The notes under the pieces were generated by a model. The model was not told the DNA's origin. It saw only the letters and a list, made by a program, of their open reading frames with translations, and made no database searches. A program made the translations under genes and the position numbers. From Ceratotherium simum simum (Eukaryota > Chordata > Mammalia > Perissodactyla > Rhinocerotidae), in contig NW_004454163.1 of assembly GCF_000283155.1 (NCBI RefSeq), positions 6,353,830 to 6,417,829 on the forward strand: DNA of 64,000 nucleotides. The letters run 5' to 3'. Shown here in pieces: positions 21,600 to 33,411 of the stretch. Each line of letters starts with the position of its first letter. The first letter of the stretch is position 1.

Positions 21600-22082
21600 T
21601 AGGGTTGTGAGATAAAATACACCCAGTTAAATCTGAATTTCAGATAAACAATGATTTTTTTTTAGTATAAGTATGTCCCGTATATTGCATATATTGTATG
21701 AGATACACTCATACAAAAAAAATTAATATCTTATCTAAAATTCAAATTTAGGGGGCCAGCCCAGTGGTGTAGCAATTAAGTTTGCACGCTCCGCTACTTT
21801 GGCCCAGGGTTCGCCGGTTCAGACCTACTCACCGCTCATCAAGCCATGCTGAGGCAGCACCCCACATAGAAGAACTAGAAGGACCTACAACTAGAATACA
21901 CAACTATGTACTGGGGCTTTGGGGAGAAAAAAGAAAATAAGAGGAAGATTGGCAACAGATGTTAGCTCAGAGCCAATCTTCCTCAAAAAAAATTTTTTAA
22001 TTTAACTGGGCATCCCTTTTTTTTTTTAGTTGTCGTTTGGAGTTTTATTTTATTTTTGTTCTGGCTAAATTTTGCAACCCTA
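21600..22082. mobile_element. MER53-like palindromic MITE, interrupted by a SINE
   Basis: The left end TAGGGTTGTGAGATAAAAT and the right end 'aaattttgcaaccctac' are inverted copies. Inside, 'acccagttaaatctgaattt' on the left is mirrored by 'aatttaactgggcatcc' on the right, and 'agtataagtatgtcccgtat' sits at the fold. This is the structure of a palindromic nonautonomous DNA transposon, and the sequence best fits MER53. The SINE at 21,751-21,990 sits in the right arm. Confidence 0.7.
21751..21990 (+). mobile_element. ERE2-like SINE
   Basis: Head GGGGGCCAGCCCAGTGG, B-box-like CAGGGTTCGCCGGTTC, body 'agaactagaaggacctacaa' and 'tatgtactggggctttgggg', and tail 'aagaggaagattggcaacag' with an A-run. 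The flanks share AATTTA (21,745-21,750 and 21,999-22,004) with imperfect extension, consistent with an old duplication within the palindromic element. Confidence 0.9.
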
Positions 22083-22489
22083 CTCTTATCCCATAATAAA
22101 TCTCAAAATGACTAGCATTCCTGCTCTGTAAAATACCTGATCTGAAACTATATTTCTGGGATACTAAATTAAAATGTCTGAGCTGCCTTCACCTACTAAA
22201 GAAAAAAAGCAAACCATTATCTGAAGTTTTCTACACAATTAGCTTAATTAAGAGGGGAAATAAAAAGTAAAACCAGAATTACAAAATTAGCAATCTTTTT
22301 GTTTTGTAAGGTATTTTCTATTCGTTCACAGACCTTTTAGTAGAACAGATATGTCAATAGGTAAATTAAGTTAGATGCGGTAACTTGAGAAACCCATCAA
22401 CCATGTCCACAGCACATTGCTAATCGAAGTTCCATCTCAGGGGATTCCACTGAAGTTCAATCCCAAGGGATTCCAATGATGCCTTGCTG

Positions 22490-22645
22490 GTTAAGGGAGG
22501 TCCCGGGACCTGTAGCATCAGCATCACCTGGGAGCACCTTAAAATGCAGAATTTCACGCTCCACCCCAGACCTTCTCTATTAGAATCTTCACTTTAACAA
22601 GATCCCTAGGTGATTCATATCCGTGTTAAACTTGAAAAGCCCTGA
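22490..22645. mobile_element. MER5-like DNA transposon remnant
   Basis: 'gtagcatcagcatcacctgg', 'ttaaaatgcagaatttcacg', 'ctccaccccagacc' and 'aacaagatccctaggtgatt' follow the MER5A order. Confidence 0.85.
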
Positions 22646-23254
22646 ACTAGAAGAGTCACTTTTTCACACATAAATTGGTCTTTTTGTTTAATATCATCCT
22701 TAACAAACTCTTTTAACACCTAAGAAGGAATCGTTTCTTTTGATCAAATATCTTCAAGATATGCAACTGTTGTATTTCTATTTTATTCATGTGAAAATTC
22801 TAAATGACCTTTTCTAGTACTGTTTTATAATAAGCATATGTAACAAAATAAGACAAATGTAAGTTTGAAAAAGACTCTCGTATAGCTTAACTTGACAGCC
22901 TATAATAAATAACATTCTGGGTTATCCTTGATTAATAGCCTATAAATTAGGTAACACACTTCCTGGCCCTCAAATTACCAGCAAATCTCATTGGTTCTTC
23001 TTCATTTCATGTATTGTAACTTTCATAAGAATCTTGATAAGCCAACACCACACATTCATATATTTGCATCCCTACGTTCCTCTCAAACTTAACAAAGGGC
23101 ATGCAGTTTGAGCCTATTGCAAATTCCAAACTACACTTGTGAAATTCTGAGTTTTAAAAAGTCATAAAAAATATTCCATAGATTTTAATTCTTTTTGAGT
23201 TCAGAAACCTCACTTCTTTATGCCAGCCGGCCTGTTTTTTAGAAGTTATAATAT

Positions 23255-23490
23255 TGTATCATAGAAAGAGTTCTGAAATTGGAGCAAGGACGTCAGAAGG
23301 CCTGATGTTTAAAACTAGTTCTGCTGCTGACTGACTGGGTGAGTTTGGGGATGTTACTTAACATCCTTCATCAGCATCCCTCAAATCAAGTTTCTCATCT
23401 GTCAAAAAGAGACAGTGGAGTCTGGCATCATCTCACAAGATTCTTGTAAGGATCAAATTAGATAATGTGTGTGTGGGTCTTCATAATGAC
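23255..23490 (+). repeat. MIR SINE
   Basis: 'gctgctgactgactgggtga', 'ttacttaacatcctt', 'agtttctcatctgtcaaaaa' and 'cttgtaaggatcaaattaga' match MIR order, with about 20 extra bases between the conserved blocks. Confidence 0.7.
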
Positions 23491-23950
23491 TGTTATGTAT
23501 GGTGTCATGGTCATAAGATTATTTAGTGACCTGCTTCAGATAGGACTGGCAGTTAAATATTATATGATGCGGTTTCTGCAACGTGTCTAATTTGGAAGAA
23601 AGGTGATGTTAATTTTAACAGTTCCATCTAGGCACTGGGAATGGAACCATAGAGCACTCGTCTTATTGAAATGTAGCTCGTGGCTATATGTCTGTGGCAA
23701 CCACAACTCTCCCTTCTGCTCCTTAGAAACTTCAAGTTCTTCTGGCTGGGGAACAATGATGTGCTCTGGGATGCCATGCAATGTATTTCTCATCAGGGTG
23801 CCACTCATTGCTTGGTGAAGTCAAAAGACACAATGTTGTTGTTTGTTTCTGCCAGAATTCTACACAATTCCTCTTGCATTTTTTCCCAGGAAAAAATTAT
23901 TAATGGATTATAAAACATGCTTCAGTATTTTTAATTACTCAACTCTTTTT

Positions 23951-24154
23951 ATCTTTTTTTATTTTTTATTTTTTTGCTGAGGAAGAGTCACCCTGAGCTA
24001 TTATCTGTGGCCAATCTTCCTCTTTTTGTATATGAGCTGCCACCACAGCATGGCCACTGACGGATGAGTGGTGTAGGTCCAAGCCCAGGAACCGAACCCA
24101 GGCTACCGAAGCGGAGCACACTGAACTTAACGACTAGGCCAGCAGAGCTGGCAC
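23951..24154 (-). mobile_element. ERE2-like SINE with perfect 15-bp target-site duplication
   Basis: Minus-strand SINE with tail 'tgctgaggaagagtcaccct' at left, reverse B-box region 'aggaaccgaacccaggc', and head 'ggccagcagagctggc' at right. TACTCAACTCTTTTT flanks it at 23,936-23,950 and 24,155-24,169. Confidence 0.92.
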
Positions 24155-24212
24155 TACTCAACTCTTTTTCTAAAATATTATTCTTTCAATTATTTCTTTG
24201 AAAACACGTGTT

Positions 24213-24517
24213 GTTGCTTTTGTTTTGTTTTTGTGAGGAAGATCAGCCCTGAGCTAACATCCATGCTAATCCGCCTCTTTTTGCTGAGGAAGACCGGCTC
24301 TGAGCTAACATCTATTGCCAATCCTCCTCTTTTTTTTTTTCCCCAAAGCCCCAGTAGATAGTTGTATGTCATAATTGCACATCCTTCTAGTTGCTGTATG
24401 GGGGACGCAGCCTCAGCATGGCTGGACAAGCGGTGCATCGGTGCGCGCCCGGGATCCGAACCAGGGCCACCAGTAGCGGAGCGCACACACCTAACCACTA
24501 AGCCATGGGGCCGGCCC
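24213..24517 (-). mobile_element. ERE SINE with double tail
   Basis: Same architecture as 12,645-12,955: head GGGGCCGGCCC in reverse at 24,507-24,517, reverse B box GGATCCGAACC at about 24,452-24,462, body, first tail 'gctgaggaagaccggctctg', then second tail 'gaggaagatcagccctgagc' plus a GTTTTGTTTTT-rich end. Flanked by GAAAACACGTGTT (24,200-24,212) and GAAAACACATGTT (24,518-24,530), one mismatch. The 111-codon frame across it is a consensus artefact. Confidence 0.95.
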
Positions 24518-24534
24518 GAAAACACATGTTTTTA

Positions 24535-24850
24535 TGTAGCCATCAGAACTATATCATTACATAATTGTTGTAATCAGTTAGTAAGAGCTTTATATCTTAC
24601 CCAATCACATAATGCCAGATTGGAAGAAGCTGCTTGGTCATTTTGTTCTGGAAAGCCTTTCCTAACTTCCTATCCATTGCCTCTCCCCAAGTCCCATTGG
24701 CCCACCCATCCAGGATAGGTTAGCTGGCTCACTGTGGTTTGCCTTGAATTCCCCACACATGGGCCTCCCCTGCACATAAATTGGTTGGAGATGGTGATGG
24801 ACTCATAGTCTTGTCCACATCCCCAGGCCAGCGCTAGATACGTAAGTATT
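24535..24850 (+). repeat. Possible L2-like fragment
   Basis: 'cattttgttctggaaagcct|ttcctaacttcctatcc' resembles the L2 3' module 'ctggaaagccttccctgac'. The rest is too diverged to assign. Confidence 0.35.
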
Positions 24851-27800
24851 TGGAACTGTTTCATCATTCTCCGACACCAGTGCTTTGTAGATGAAGAAAT
24901 GCAGATGAAAGTTTTCTTCTGTGCTGGGAAATGGGGTACTCAGGTAGGGCTCTCCTGGTCATTGGTCTGCAGTTGGGTTCCCTTTTGGTGCTGTCTTTAC
25001 TATGGAAAATATACAGAGAGGGTGGGGGGGAATGCTTCTCTCCCTGCAAATAACCTCTGAAAGTCTAATGCTGGGACTTTATCCCTTTTGCTTAAAATGT
25101 TAACACGTTAAATACCAACACCTCTGGGAGGAATGGCACTTTACACTTGGTGTGAAGGTTGAGCAGCTGGCAGGTTTTGGTAAGCATTTGGGGAGAGACA
25201 GAGATCATGGTTATCTGACAGGAGAAGGTAGGGAACAACAGTAGGTTCTAGAAAAGATAAATGGTGGAATGCTGCCAAACAACTAATTCTGACAGATGTT
25301 ACAATATTTTTGTCTTGACTCATACCATAGGTCACTTTTTCATTTAAAAAAAAATCACATTTGTTGTCTATAAAATCTCAGGATGGAACATTTGCCCCCA
25401 TCCTGCCTCGCACCTATGACAAATTTCATCCAGCCGTACTCTCAAAGCGAACCCTGGGGATTTTTTTTCAGATGTTTGTTTTAAAATCGTAAACAAAGTG
25501 CAGGTACTTCTGCACTGATGTTTCTAAGCTCACATTAAAAGCAAACAACTGAACTGTAGGGAGTTTTCACTGTATTCACGAACCACTTGGTCTTTTTATT
25601 GTGGAAGGAATGTTCTGTCAACTCAGGGATAGACAAGCTGATGGAGGGAGGCTCAGCCCTGGAGACTGCTGTTCTGAAGTAGCAGGAGACTGATGAGGGC
25701 TTTGGACTCAAACTGTACCCAGAAACAAGAACCGTCTGTCCTATAAGGCCATTGTCTGCCTTATTTGAAAGGAACATGAGGCCCCTGGTACTGCTTACCA
25801 ACAGCTCTCACAATTAGCCACACAGACCACAAGGAGTATAATTATACTCAAGAATGTGTGGCTTTTTTCCCCCTTGGGAGTCTACCACTGTACTTACCCA
25901 TTAGCATGGACACCAACGCCAGTCGAATTGAGTTGGTCAGGTTTATCCCTTGTGGAAGAATATATTAGGTTGTCTTTCTGTCCTAAACTACTTATCTGAG
26001 TGTCTGTGATGATGCTATTTATGGTAATTTGCCCAGACCCGGGGCCTTGGGTGGGGTTTGTAAGTCATTCAACACCTTCAGAGTGTATGTACCCTGTTGA
26101 GCAATCTGACGCAGGTGAGCCGTGCAAGGTAGGTAGAACAATTGTGTATTCTATACACTGTAACATGGAGCCTGAGTCCATTTGAGTCATTTTCCCTTAG
26201 GGTTTGTGGCCCATCCCAATGGAAAGAGATTTTTAACAATACATTCTTTGGAGGCTCAGTGGTGTTTTAAGGGTTGCTCTTGGAATCTGAAAGCTGTGTA
26301 CATTTTTTTGTTTTTTCACATTTTGGATTTTTTTTTAAATGTTAAACAGTTAATAACCTTGGGCTTCATTATGACTGTTAATAATTCTGTATGACTGTGA
26401 TTGAGAGAGTTTACACCTTGATTTCTCTATCTGAAAAACTATGCAAATATTTGTTACTAATGATCATGAATAGAGACTCTAGAGATTGAAAAATTGAAAG
26501 AGCAAGGTAAAATTATTCTGGATATGAAGAATTAGAGAAATGATAGTCAAAGAGGAAGCAGCAGCGTCTACCAAAATATTAAAAAGAAAAGTAAACATGA
26601 GTTAGGTCAAAGAATGGTTGTCTCTAACTACCCTCCTTATTCAAACAATGATCCTCTTTTAAAATCTTTGCAAGTTAGGCACAACATCATTCTTAGAGTT
26701 TTTGTTATTAATGAGTCAATTTAAACTGATTGTCAAGGGACCTGATTCTCATCCCAATTTAAAACAACTCAACTCACCTGTGGCCTTTAGCCTTCGCAAT
26801 AAAAAGGGTTGCTTACCTTTACCCATCCTTTCCCCACGAGATAGCCCAGGACTCTGAAAGGTAGTTGTTAACCCATCTTTCTTAGAAAAAAATATAATAG
26901 AAAATGCAATGGGAACTGTATTTTTTCCTTTGGAGAATCCGTAAATTTTTCAAAACAGGAAAATATATAGTTTTGATAGTCCACTGGCACACTGAATCTT
27001 TTAGTTAAATTGGAATAGGCAGAAGTAGTGATAAGATTCAAACTTCCATTGAACATATGGAGAATGCCATCATATCTCCCCAAAATCTGAAAGTAGTGTG
27101 ATTTCTGGCAGAGCAGAGACACTTTACAAAGCATCCACTCAGAAACCTTCCTGAGCTCACTTTCCCTGTGCACGTGGTTGTTAGTGTTGGGTCATCTCTC
27201 CATCAGTCAGCCTGGGCTGAGGTAAAGAGGTCAGATTTCGTATCCTGTTAGAGATAAGGGAAGACATGGGAAAAGCAGAACTACTGACCCAGTCCAGCAG
27301 TGGGTTGTATTGGGCTGCCCCAAAATACAGGCAAAGGCAAGAGGCCTGCATCCTCCTGGTTCTCAGGTTGTGCTCATGGGGAAGACCAGGGGATGCATTA
27401 GCTGTCCCCGTGGGGAGCAAAAAGGAAGCACTTTGTGAGATGGGGAGGAACAAGAAGGCAGAAAAACTAGCTTGTCTAGGAAGGATTGAAAAGATCTGAA
27501 AGAAATAAGAATATTAAACACTGCATTAAATGAAGTAATATCTACAAAGCATGAAATTCCTGCAACAATCTGATGAGCTAGCTTTTTTTCCTTGGCTGCC
27601 AACCTTAGAGAGATGGTAGTCAAACCACTGGGTTTGCTGAGGTCACGACTACAAAGAAGCAACAAAATAGGCTTCAGAAGGGCCAGTGAGGGTCCTGCTC
27701 AAAGGATTCCTTGGGGTCCTTTCATGGAGACCACATCTACAAGATCCCTTCAGACAAGGCATTCTCTCCCATTCTTTTTAAGCAATTGGTTTTCCCTAGA

Positions 27801-28849
27801 GTTGATTCTACTTTGATATTTCCTGACCCTCTAATTAATTCAGATCCAATTGACAAGGGAGATGTGTTCAAATTCAATTATTTAATAGTGATCATGATAA
27901 AAATCGTAAGTATTCTCCGTTTACATAGAAATTTACAGTTGCTAAAGAATTTTTATACATAGCAACACTCTAAGTAGCTGCACTTTACAGAAAACGGTGA
28001 ACACTAGAGCCCAGAGTTTAAATGGTGTGCCCAGAGTCACACACTTGGGACGACCTCAGGCCCAGGGAATTTGACTCCAGGTCTAATGTTCTTTATACCA
28101 GGCAGGTCTACAAATGATAGTTAGATTCTTCAAGTAGCCCTTAAAAGTCCCTTTAGCCCAAAAAGATACTGAATTATAACAATATCCTAACCTCCAACCA
28201 CCTCATATTTCCCATGGAAAGATGCATAGGGTTTCCAAAAATTGGTTGATAAATCCATTTTGGGTACACAGCCCACCATAGATGAAGACTCCTGATACTC
28301 TGGCATTGATGCTCACTTTTCCCTCAATTTGAAAATGCAAGTGCACATAGAAAGGCCGTGATGACTTGTCCACTCCTGTTAGAAAGTGCTGAGAATCTCA
28401 AAAGTCATTTTGAACCTGATACTTGTAGGAAAAATGATACTTCACACCATAGAGTTGTGGAAATATTTAGCATTTGCAAAGTTTAAGTTTTTAGCTCATT
28501 TTTACTTTTGACGGACAGAGTTTGGCAGGTCATCCGAGCATCCTCCTGACTCTCAAGCACACTGCATGTATGTGTGGTGGATTCAGCTGAATCAATTGTT
28601 TATACAAAGGAAAGATAACAGTGGCTTCATTGAGGGTGCCTGTGTAACAAGATCCACCAGCCATTCAGGTCAGCAGAGAAGAAATAACAAATGTTTATTA
28701 GCACTTGAACACATTTGCACAGATTAATCAATTAAGTACATATCATCTTGGTCCCTAAGGACCTGGAACCCTGGATGAGTACATGACTACGGGGGAATTC
28801 GGGATGTGGAGAGAGAGGAGAAGAAAGAAAAAAATGAAAAAATGATGTG
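24851..28849. other. Unique intron-like sequence, no gene seen
   Basis: Four kilobases with no confident exon and few repeats. A decayed ancient-repeat fragment ('agagtcacacacttgggacg', about 27,990-28,120) is present. Frames of about 60-100 codons (for example 26,868-27,173 and 27,363-27,665 on the minus strand) carry no paired splice signals or recognisable domain. Confidence 0.4.
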
Positions 28850-28851
28850 CC

Positions 28852-28898
28852 CCAAGGATGGACTTGACCTCCTTAATTTTGCTTTGGTCCATCCTTGG
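28852..28898. other. Perfect 12-bp inverted repeat (hairpin), 23-nt spacer
   Basis: CCAAGGATGGAC at 28,852-28,863 is exactly complementary to GTCCATCCTTGG at 28,887-28,898, with a 23-base spacer. No transposon end or known structured RNA is recognised around it. Confidence 0.85.
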
Positions 28899-29034
28899 TA
28901 GCAAGGTCTGAGCTATAAATCAGTTTATTTCAGCTGGGATCATCCGAGTGAATGGCCCATCTGACTAAGTGCAGGTTAGATTCCGCAATCTGCTAGGAGG
29001 TAAAGAGCTCTGAAGCAGAGAGATGGTGTGCCTT

Positions 29035-29200
29035 GCAGCTCAAAGTGTGGTCCCCGGAGCAGCAGCATCAGCATTACCTAGAAGCTTTTAGAAAGGCAGA
29101 ATCTCAGACCCCACCCCAGACCTGCTGAATCATAATCTGCATTTTAACAAGATTCCCAGATGACTCTTGAAGAACATAAATAGCTTTCAAATTCTATGTA
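29035..29200. mobile_element. MER5-like DNA transposon remnant
   Basis: 'aaagtgtggtccccggagca', 'gcagcatcagcattaccta', 'accccaccccagacctgctg' and 'aacaagattcccagatgact' follow the MER5A order. Confidence 0.88.
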
Positions 29201-29289
29201 CTGCCCAAGAGAACAGCAGTCATAAATTTTTCCCTTTTATTCCACTCTCCCTGTCAATATCACTGCATTCACAACCCCATGATACAATT

Positions 29290-29632
29290 ATTTGTGTGTC
29301 TGTCAGCTCCTTGGTGGCTGCACTGTCTATTTTTCACCCTTAGAGCCCAGCACGTAGCATGGTGCCTGAGATATAACAGGTGTATAAGGGGACACCCAAG
29401 CTCCAGCTCCCAAGCCCAAGAACCTGAGTTCGAATCCCACACCCGCCACAAGCCTCAGTTCACGTATCTACAAGGTAGGAGTGAAAAACAGCACCCCTCA
29501 TAGGGTCATTGTGGAGGGTAAATTAGCTGATGCCTGTAACATACTTGGCCCAGCACCTGTTGTGTAGTAGCTACACATACGTGGTAGCTGTTGTTCTTAT
29601 GTGCTCAATAAATGTTGAACAAATGAATGAAT
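29290..29632 (+). repeat. L2 3' end with a MIR inserted
   Basis: The L2 terminal module starts 'agctccttggtggctgcact' and reaches 'cacgtagcatggtgcctgag' (29,306-29,371). It resumes with 'gctcaataaatgttgaacaa|atgaatgaat' (29,603-29,631). Between them a MIR is readable: 'tgagttcgaatcccacaccc', 'ctcagttcacgtatctacaa', 'catagggtcattgtggagg'. This implies MIR insertion into a pre-existing L2. Confidence 0.75.
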
Positions 29633-29764
29633 AGGAACTTCATGTAAAAAACTTAACAAAGATCAAAACTTGGTGCCCTGTTGCTTCAAATACATGAAAT
29701 TGAATTTTAAAATAATAGGCAAAGGAAGCCTGACACATACAGGAGAAGAAAAAGAATGGGTCAG

Positions 29765-29945
29765 AATGGATCCATAGGAAAAGCATGCAATTCCAAATCA
29801 GAAGACCAGAATTTGGGTCCTAGCTCTGTCCTTGTTAGCTGTGTGATCTTGTGCAAGAAACAAGCTCCTTGAGCCTCAGCTTCTTCCCCTGAAGAATGGG
29901 ATTAATGATCCTCTCTATTTCTTGGGGTTATGCAAAAAAAGGGTT
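29765..29945 (+). repeat. MIR SINE
   Basis: 'gggtcctagctctgtccttg', 'ttagctgtgtgatcttgtgc', 'cttgagcctcagcttcttcc' and 'tgaagaatgggattaatgat' are the MIR core in order. Confidence 0.88.
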
Positions 29946-32900
29946 TTGTAACCGACAAAGTAGGAGGGTAGGGCCCACCTTACTCGTCTTCATATCCCTA
30001 CCTCAGCACAGTCCTGGCACATGCGAGATGCTCCATAATGTGTGTTTGTTCAATTGGATTAAAGCAGGTACTCTCAACGGGGACAAAAAGTTGGATATTA
30101 CAATGGTTCGTGGCCCTCCAAAGATCAACCTTAACAGACAAATCTTGTTCCTTAGCATTCAGCTTCTTGGGTGTGGGCAGTGGGATGATGTGGGAAAAAG
30201 TCTAAAATGGCTCCTTGTGGGCGAGGGGGTGAGGGAAACAATGATGGGGGAGAGAAGGTTGAGAAACTGAATTAGGAGTTTGGCTCTGGGACGTGGTACC
30301 AGATGATAGTTCCTAAGGAAAAAACACAAAGGAGAGAAAAAGCGGCTAGCCAAAAAGCAAGCAGAGTGAACCTCTAGAGGAAGTAGTGAAAGAATCATGA
30401 TTGCAAGATTTGGATGAGATGATATATGTGAAAGAAGTTTGCAAAATTAAGAGCTATAGACATGTATAATTATGGAAAGTAAAGGCTTTAAGAAATATTT
30501 TCAAGTTGGATATTTTACCTGGATTTATTTCCCATAATAGATTGATTTTTCCACATAGTTGTTTTATCCTTGACAGTGTAAGTGGTGCTTCTGCTCTGGA
30601 ACGTCCCTAGGTTATTTCCCAGGTGAGTGGAATTCAGCATGAATTTCCCCATCGAGGAATTTAGTTACTGACACAGTACCCAAACTTTTTGTAAGTGGAC
30701 TCCTCTGTAAGGCAGACCCCACAGCAGGGACCCCAGGAACGGTGTTGGTTGTCACATTAGCATTCTAGGGTCCACATGGCTCAAACAGAAAACTTGTAGG
30801 CAGAGGCTATGCAGACATTCCTGCATATTTCAACAGGTTCCATCCACTTACCAACACTTTTAACAGACTCTGCTGAAAATGTTGGAGTTTGAAAAGATTT
30901 CCACACAGCACAACGCAAAAGGTGGACAATAGTTACCATCTTTTGAGGGACGTCATAGCAACACTCCATACCCAATGTCCTAACAACCCTCTTGTCACTG
31001 CCAAAGTCTTACTTAGATCTCACGTGTAGCCCTTTTAATACTTCTAATATGTTAGTGTGTTCCTTCTTTGGATAGTCAAAAGAATAAAGGACTATAAAGA
31101 CAGGACACATGTAAAGCACAGTTTTAGTTTCCACTGTGACCCAAACACTAAACTTGAACCCTGGGCTCTAAGTGAATCTGATACTGTTCTCTGTGCTACT
31201 TTCTTGCTTCATGAACATTCTGCTATATTTCATTATCAATCACACTTATGAGGAAAGGAGCTATTCTCCTATTCCAACTATTCTATTTTCAAGGATATCT
31301 AATTAAAAATGGAAAAAGGATAAGTGAAAATGATGTAATTATCAAACATTTCACAGAATTATAATGCACGTGGTATTTCTCACATACGTAGTTTGTCTCA
31401 TGTTGTTTTTTCTTAGAAAGAATTTTACTTTCTAACATTTAGCACTATGAGTATTCTATTTTAGGACAGAAAGGGCAATCAAAAATTATTTTAATTCTGG
31501 TTCACATGGGAAGAAGCAGATGGATAAAGGAGAATTCTAAGAAGAGGGGGTTAAGCTCAGTTTGTATGAAAAGAACTGAATTTCTATTTTATTATAGCTA
31601 TCACTTTAGATCGTTTCTGGGGATTATCTTTTATTTCTATCGAAGCCCAAATCGCACGACCAGAAGAAGTTTATAACATCATTACTATTCTTAATATATA
31701 CCACCAAAATCCCTTTATCAGCTAGCTATAATTTTTCAAAAGCCCTTAAATATACAATATGGGTCATTTGGTAGTTTCCTTTACTTAGGCAGACAGGAAT
31801 GTTTTGTACCATACTCAATACCCAAGATTCAGTGTAATTTGACCTCCTTTACTTGCCAGATAATCTCATTTGGTTTGGTTTCCATGGTGTGTGCTCAGCT
31901 CTGTGCTTCCCAGCAGTCCTGCCTCTATTCCCCGGGGGAAGTTGAACCAGGCAGGCTCTTGGCCTCCCTCTGCTGCCCCTGGGGAGGCCTGAGGCCAACC
32001 GGAGACCACTAATTGAAGCGATGCTCGGTGGAGCCAGGTCTCTCAAAGGCTGATATCGAGTAGGATCAGCCTAAGGATTAATAGCCTGTGACCTTCTGTT
32101 AATGGGTATAAGCTGCTTTATTCCTAGAAAGCTGTGGACCTCCCACACTAAAGAATGTGATATACAACTGGAGTGATTCAATATCTCCAAGCAGCCAAGG
32201 GAAGTTTGGAATTCAGGATACATGCTCGTTCTGAAGATCCAAAGATAGCTAGGTCAACTCCTGAAAGGAAAACCTGGGTTCAGGTCCCAGAGGTGTTCTA
32301 TTCTTGGAAAAGCTGGAGCAGCTGGGGAGGCAGTAATTCCTGTCTCTTTGTGAGGAGAATGCTTTAACCTTGTGTTGATCAGAAGTCTCATTGACTAGAC
32401 ACACAGCATTGAAGAGAAAGAGAGCTCTTACTTCTTTCAATGGCATGGCATGATTAGAAATATCTTTACCACACTTTTTTCATTCTGATGAGCCTGGGTG
32501 GTTTTATGGCCAGACACAGAAGCAGTCTTTTGCGGGGATTCTCTACCTAGGACAGATGTACTGCAGTGTCCACACACATGGGATGCTAGAATTCCGAGTT
32601 TGTTCCAAGAAAGAGGATTTTAAACTTCTAGAGGATGAGGGAAAATGGACTTTTATAGAAACAGAATGTGCTTTGTTAAAGAGTTTGACATGTCATGACT
32701 CTGATCCTAATGAAGATATTTGGTTTTTTCAATTAAAACAAAACCAAGCCCAGAGCAAGCAGCTGATTTACGGCCACTCGTTTCTGAGGAGCTGTCTGGC
32801 ATTCAAAATGAGAAAAGTCAACATGGTCTCTCCTAACGTGAAGGGAGACTCTGCCAGCTCCCTTGTGTGGGAGTGATTACGGTTATGCCCTTATTTAGCC

Positions 32901-33410
32901 TGTGGCCCAGGTTAGAATACAGAACACCTGCCTTTGTCATCCACAAAAACCACAGAGAATGAAATTCTATTCCTGTGCAAATAAGATGTGGAAATTTCGG
33001 AAATTCTTGGAAAGCATGAACTCAAAGGTATGAGAGATCATTTCCAAAATGCAGAGTGTATCAAACTGCTATTTAGAAGTCACTTCTTGTTTTGAGTGTG
33101 TGTATTTGCATCAATATTTTGAATTTTAATGAAGGATTGGGAAGGTTAATGTGGGAGAAAGGGTAACAGCAAGAAAATTCCAAGACAGGCAAGACTGAAC
33201 AGCAGAATGTTGGCTGTGGTTTCTAAATGCTAGAATCGTGGGTGAGATTTTTTCTTAAATCTGTACAAAGTGGAGCAAATTCCTGATCCCGTCGCACCTG
33301 CTGCCTTAGGGCTTTCGTTCTTCTCTGAAAAGGTAAGAAAATAAAAGAGGTATCTTGCTCAATTCTAATTGTCGTCCGGTCTCCTGATTTTTAAAATTAA
33401 CCTTTGATTT
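29946..33410. other. Unique intron-like sequence, no gene seen
   Basis: No confident repeats. A moderately GC-rich patch at 31,840-32,060 contains 'ccctctgctgcccctgg', a weak minus-strand CTCF-like motif, and 'gaccactaattgaagcg'. The 106-codon frame at 32,556-32,876 has no splice or start support. Confidence 0.4.
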
Positions 33411-33411
33411 T

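Noticed and set aside
31966..31985. CTCF-like motif on the minus strand
   Set aside because: Two mismatches at informative positions; mentioned only as a possible partner for the stronger site at 37,745.
32556..32876. 106-codon plus-strand frame
   Set aside because: No splice or promoter signals and no family resemblance. Length is within chance expectation for 64 kb.
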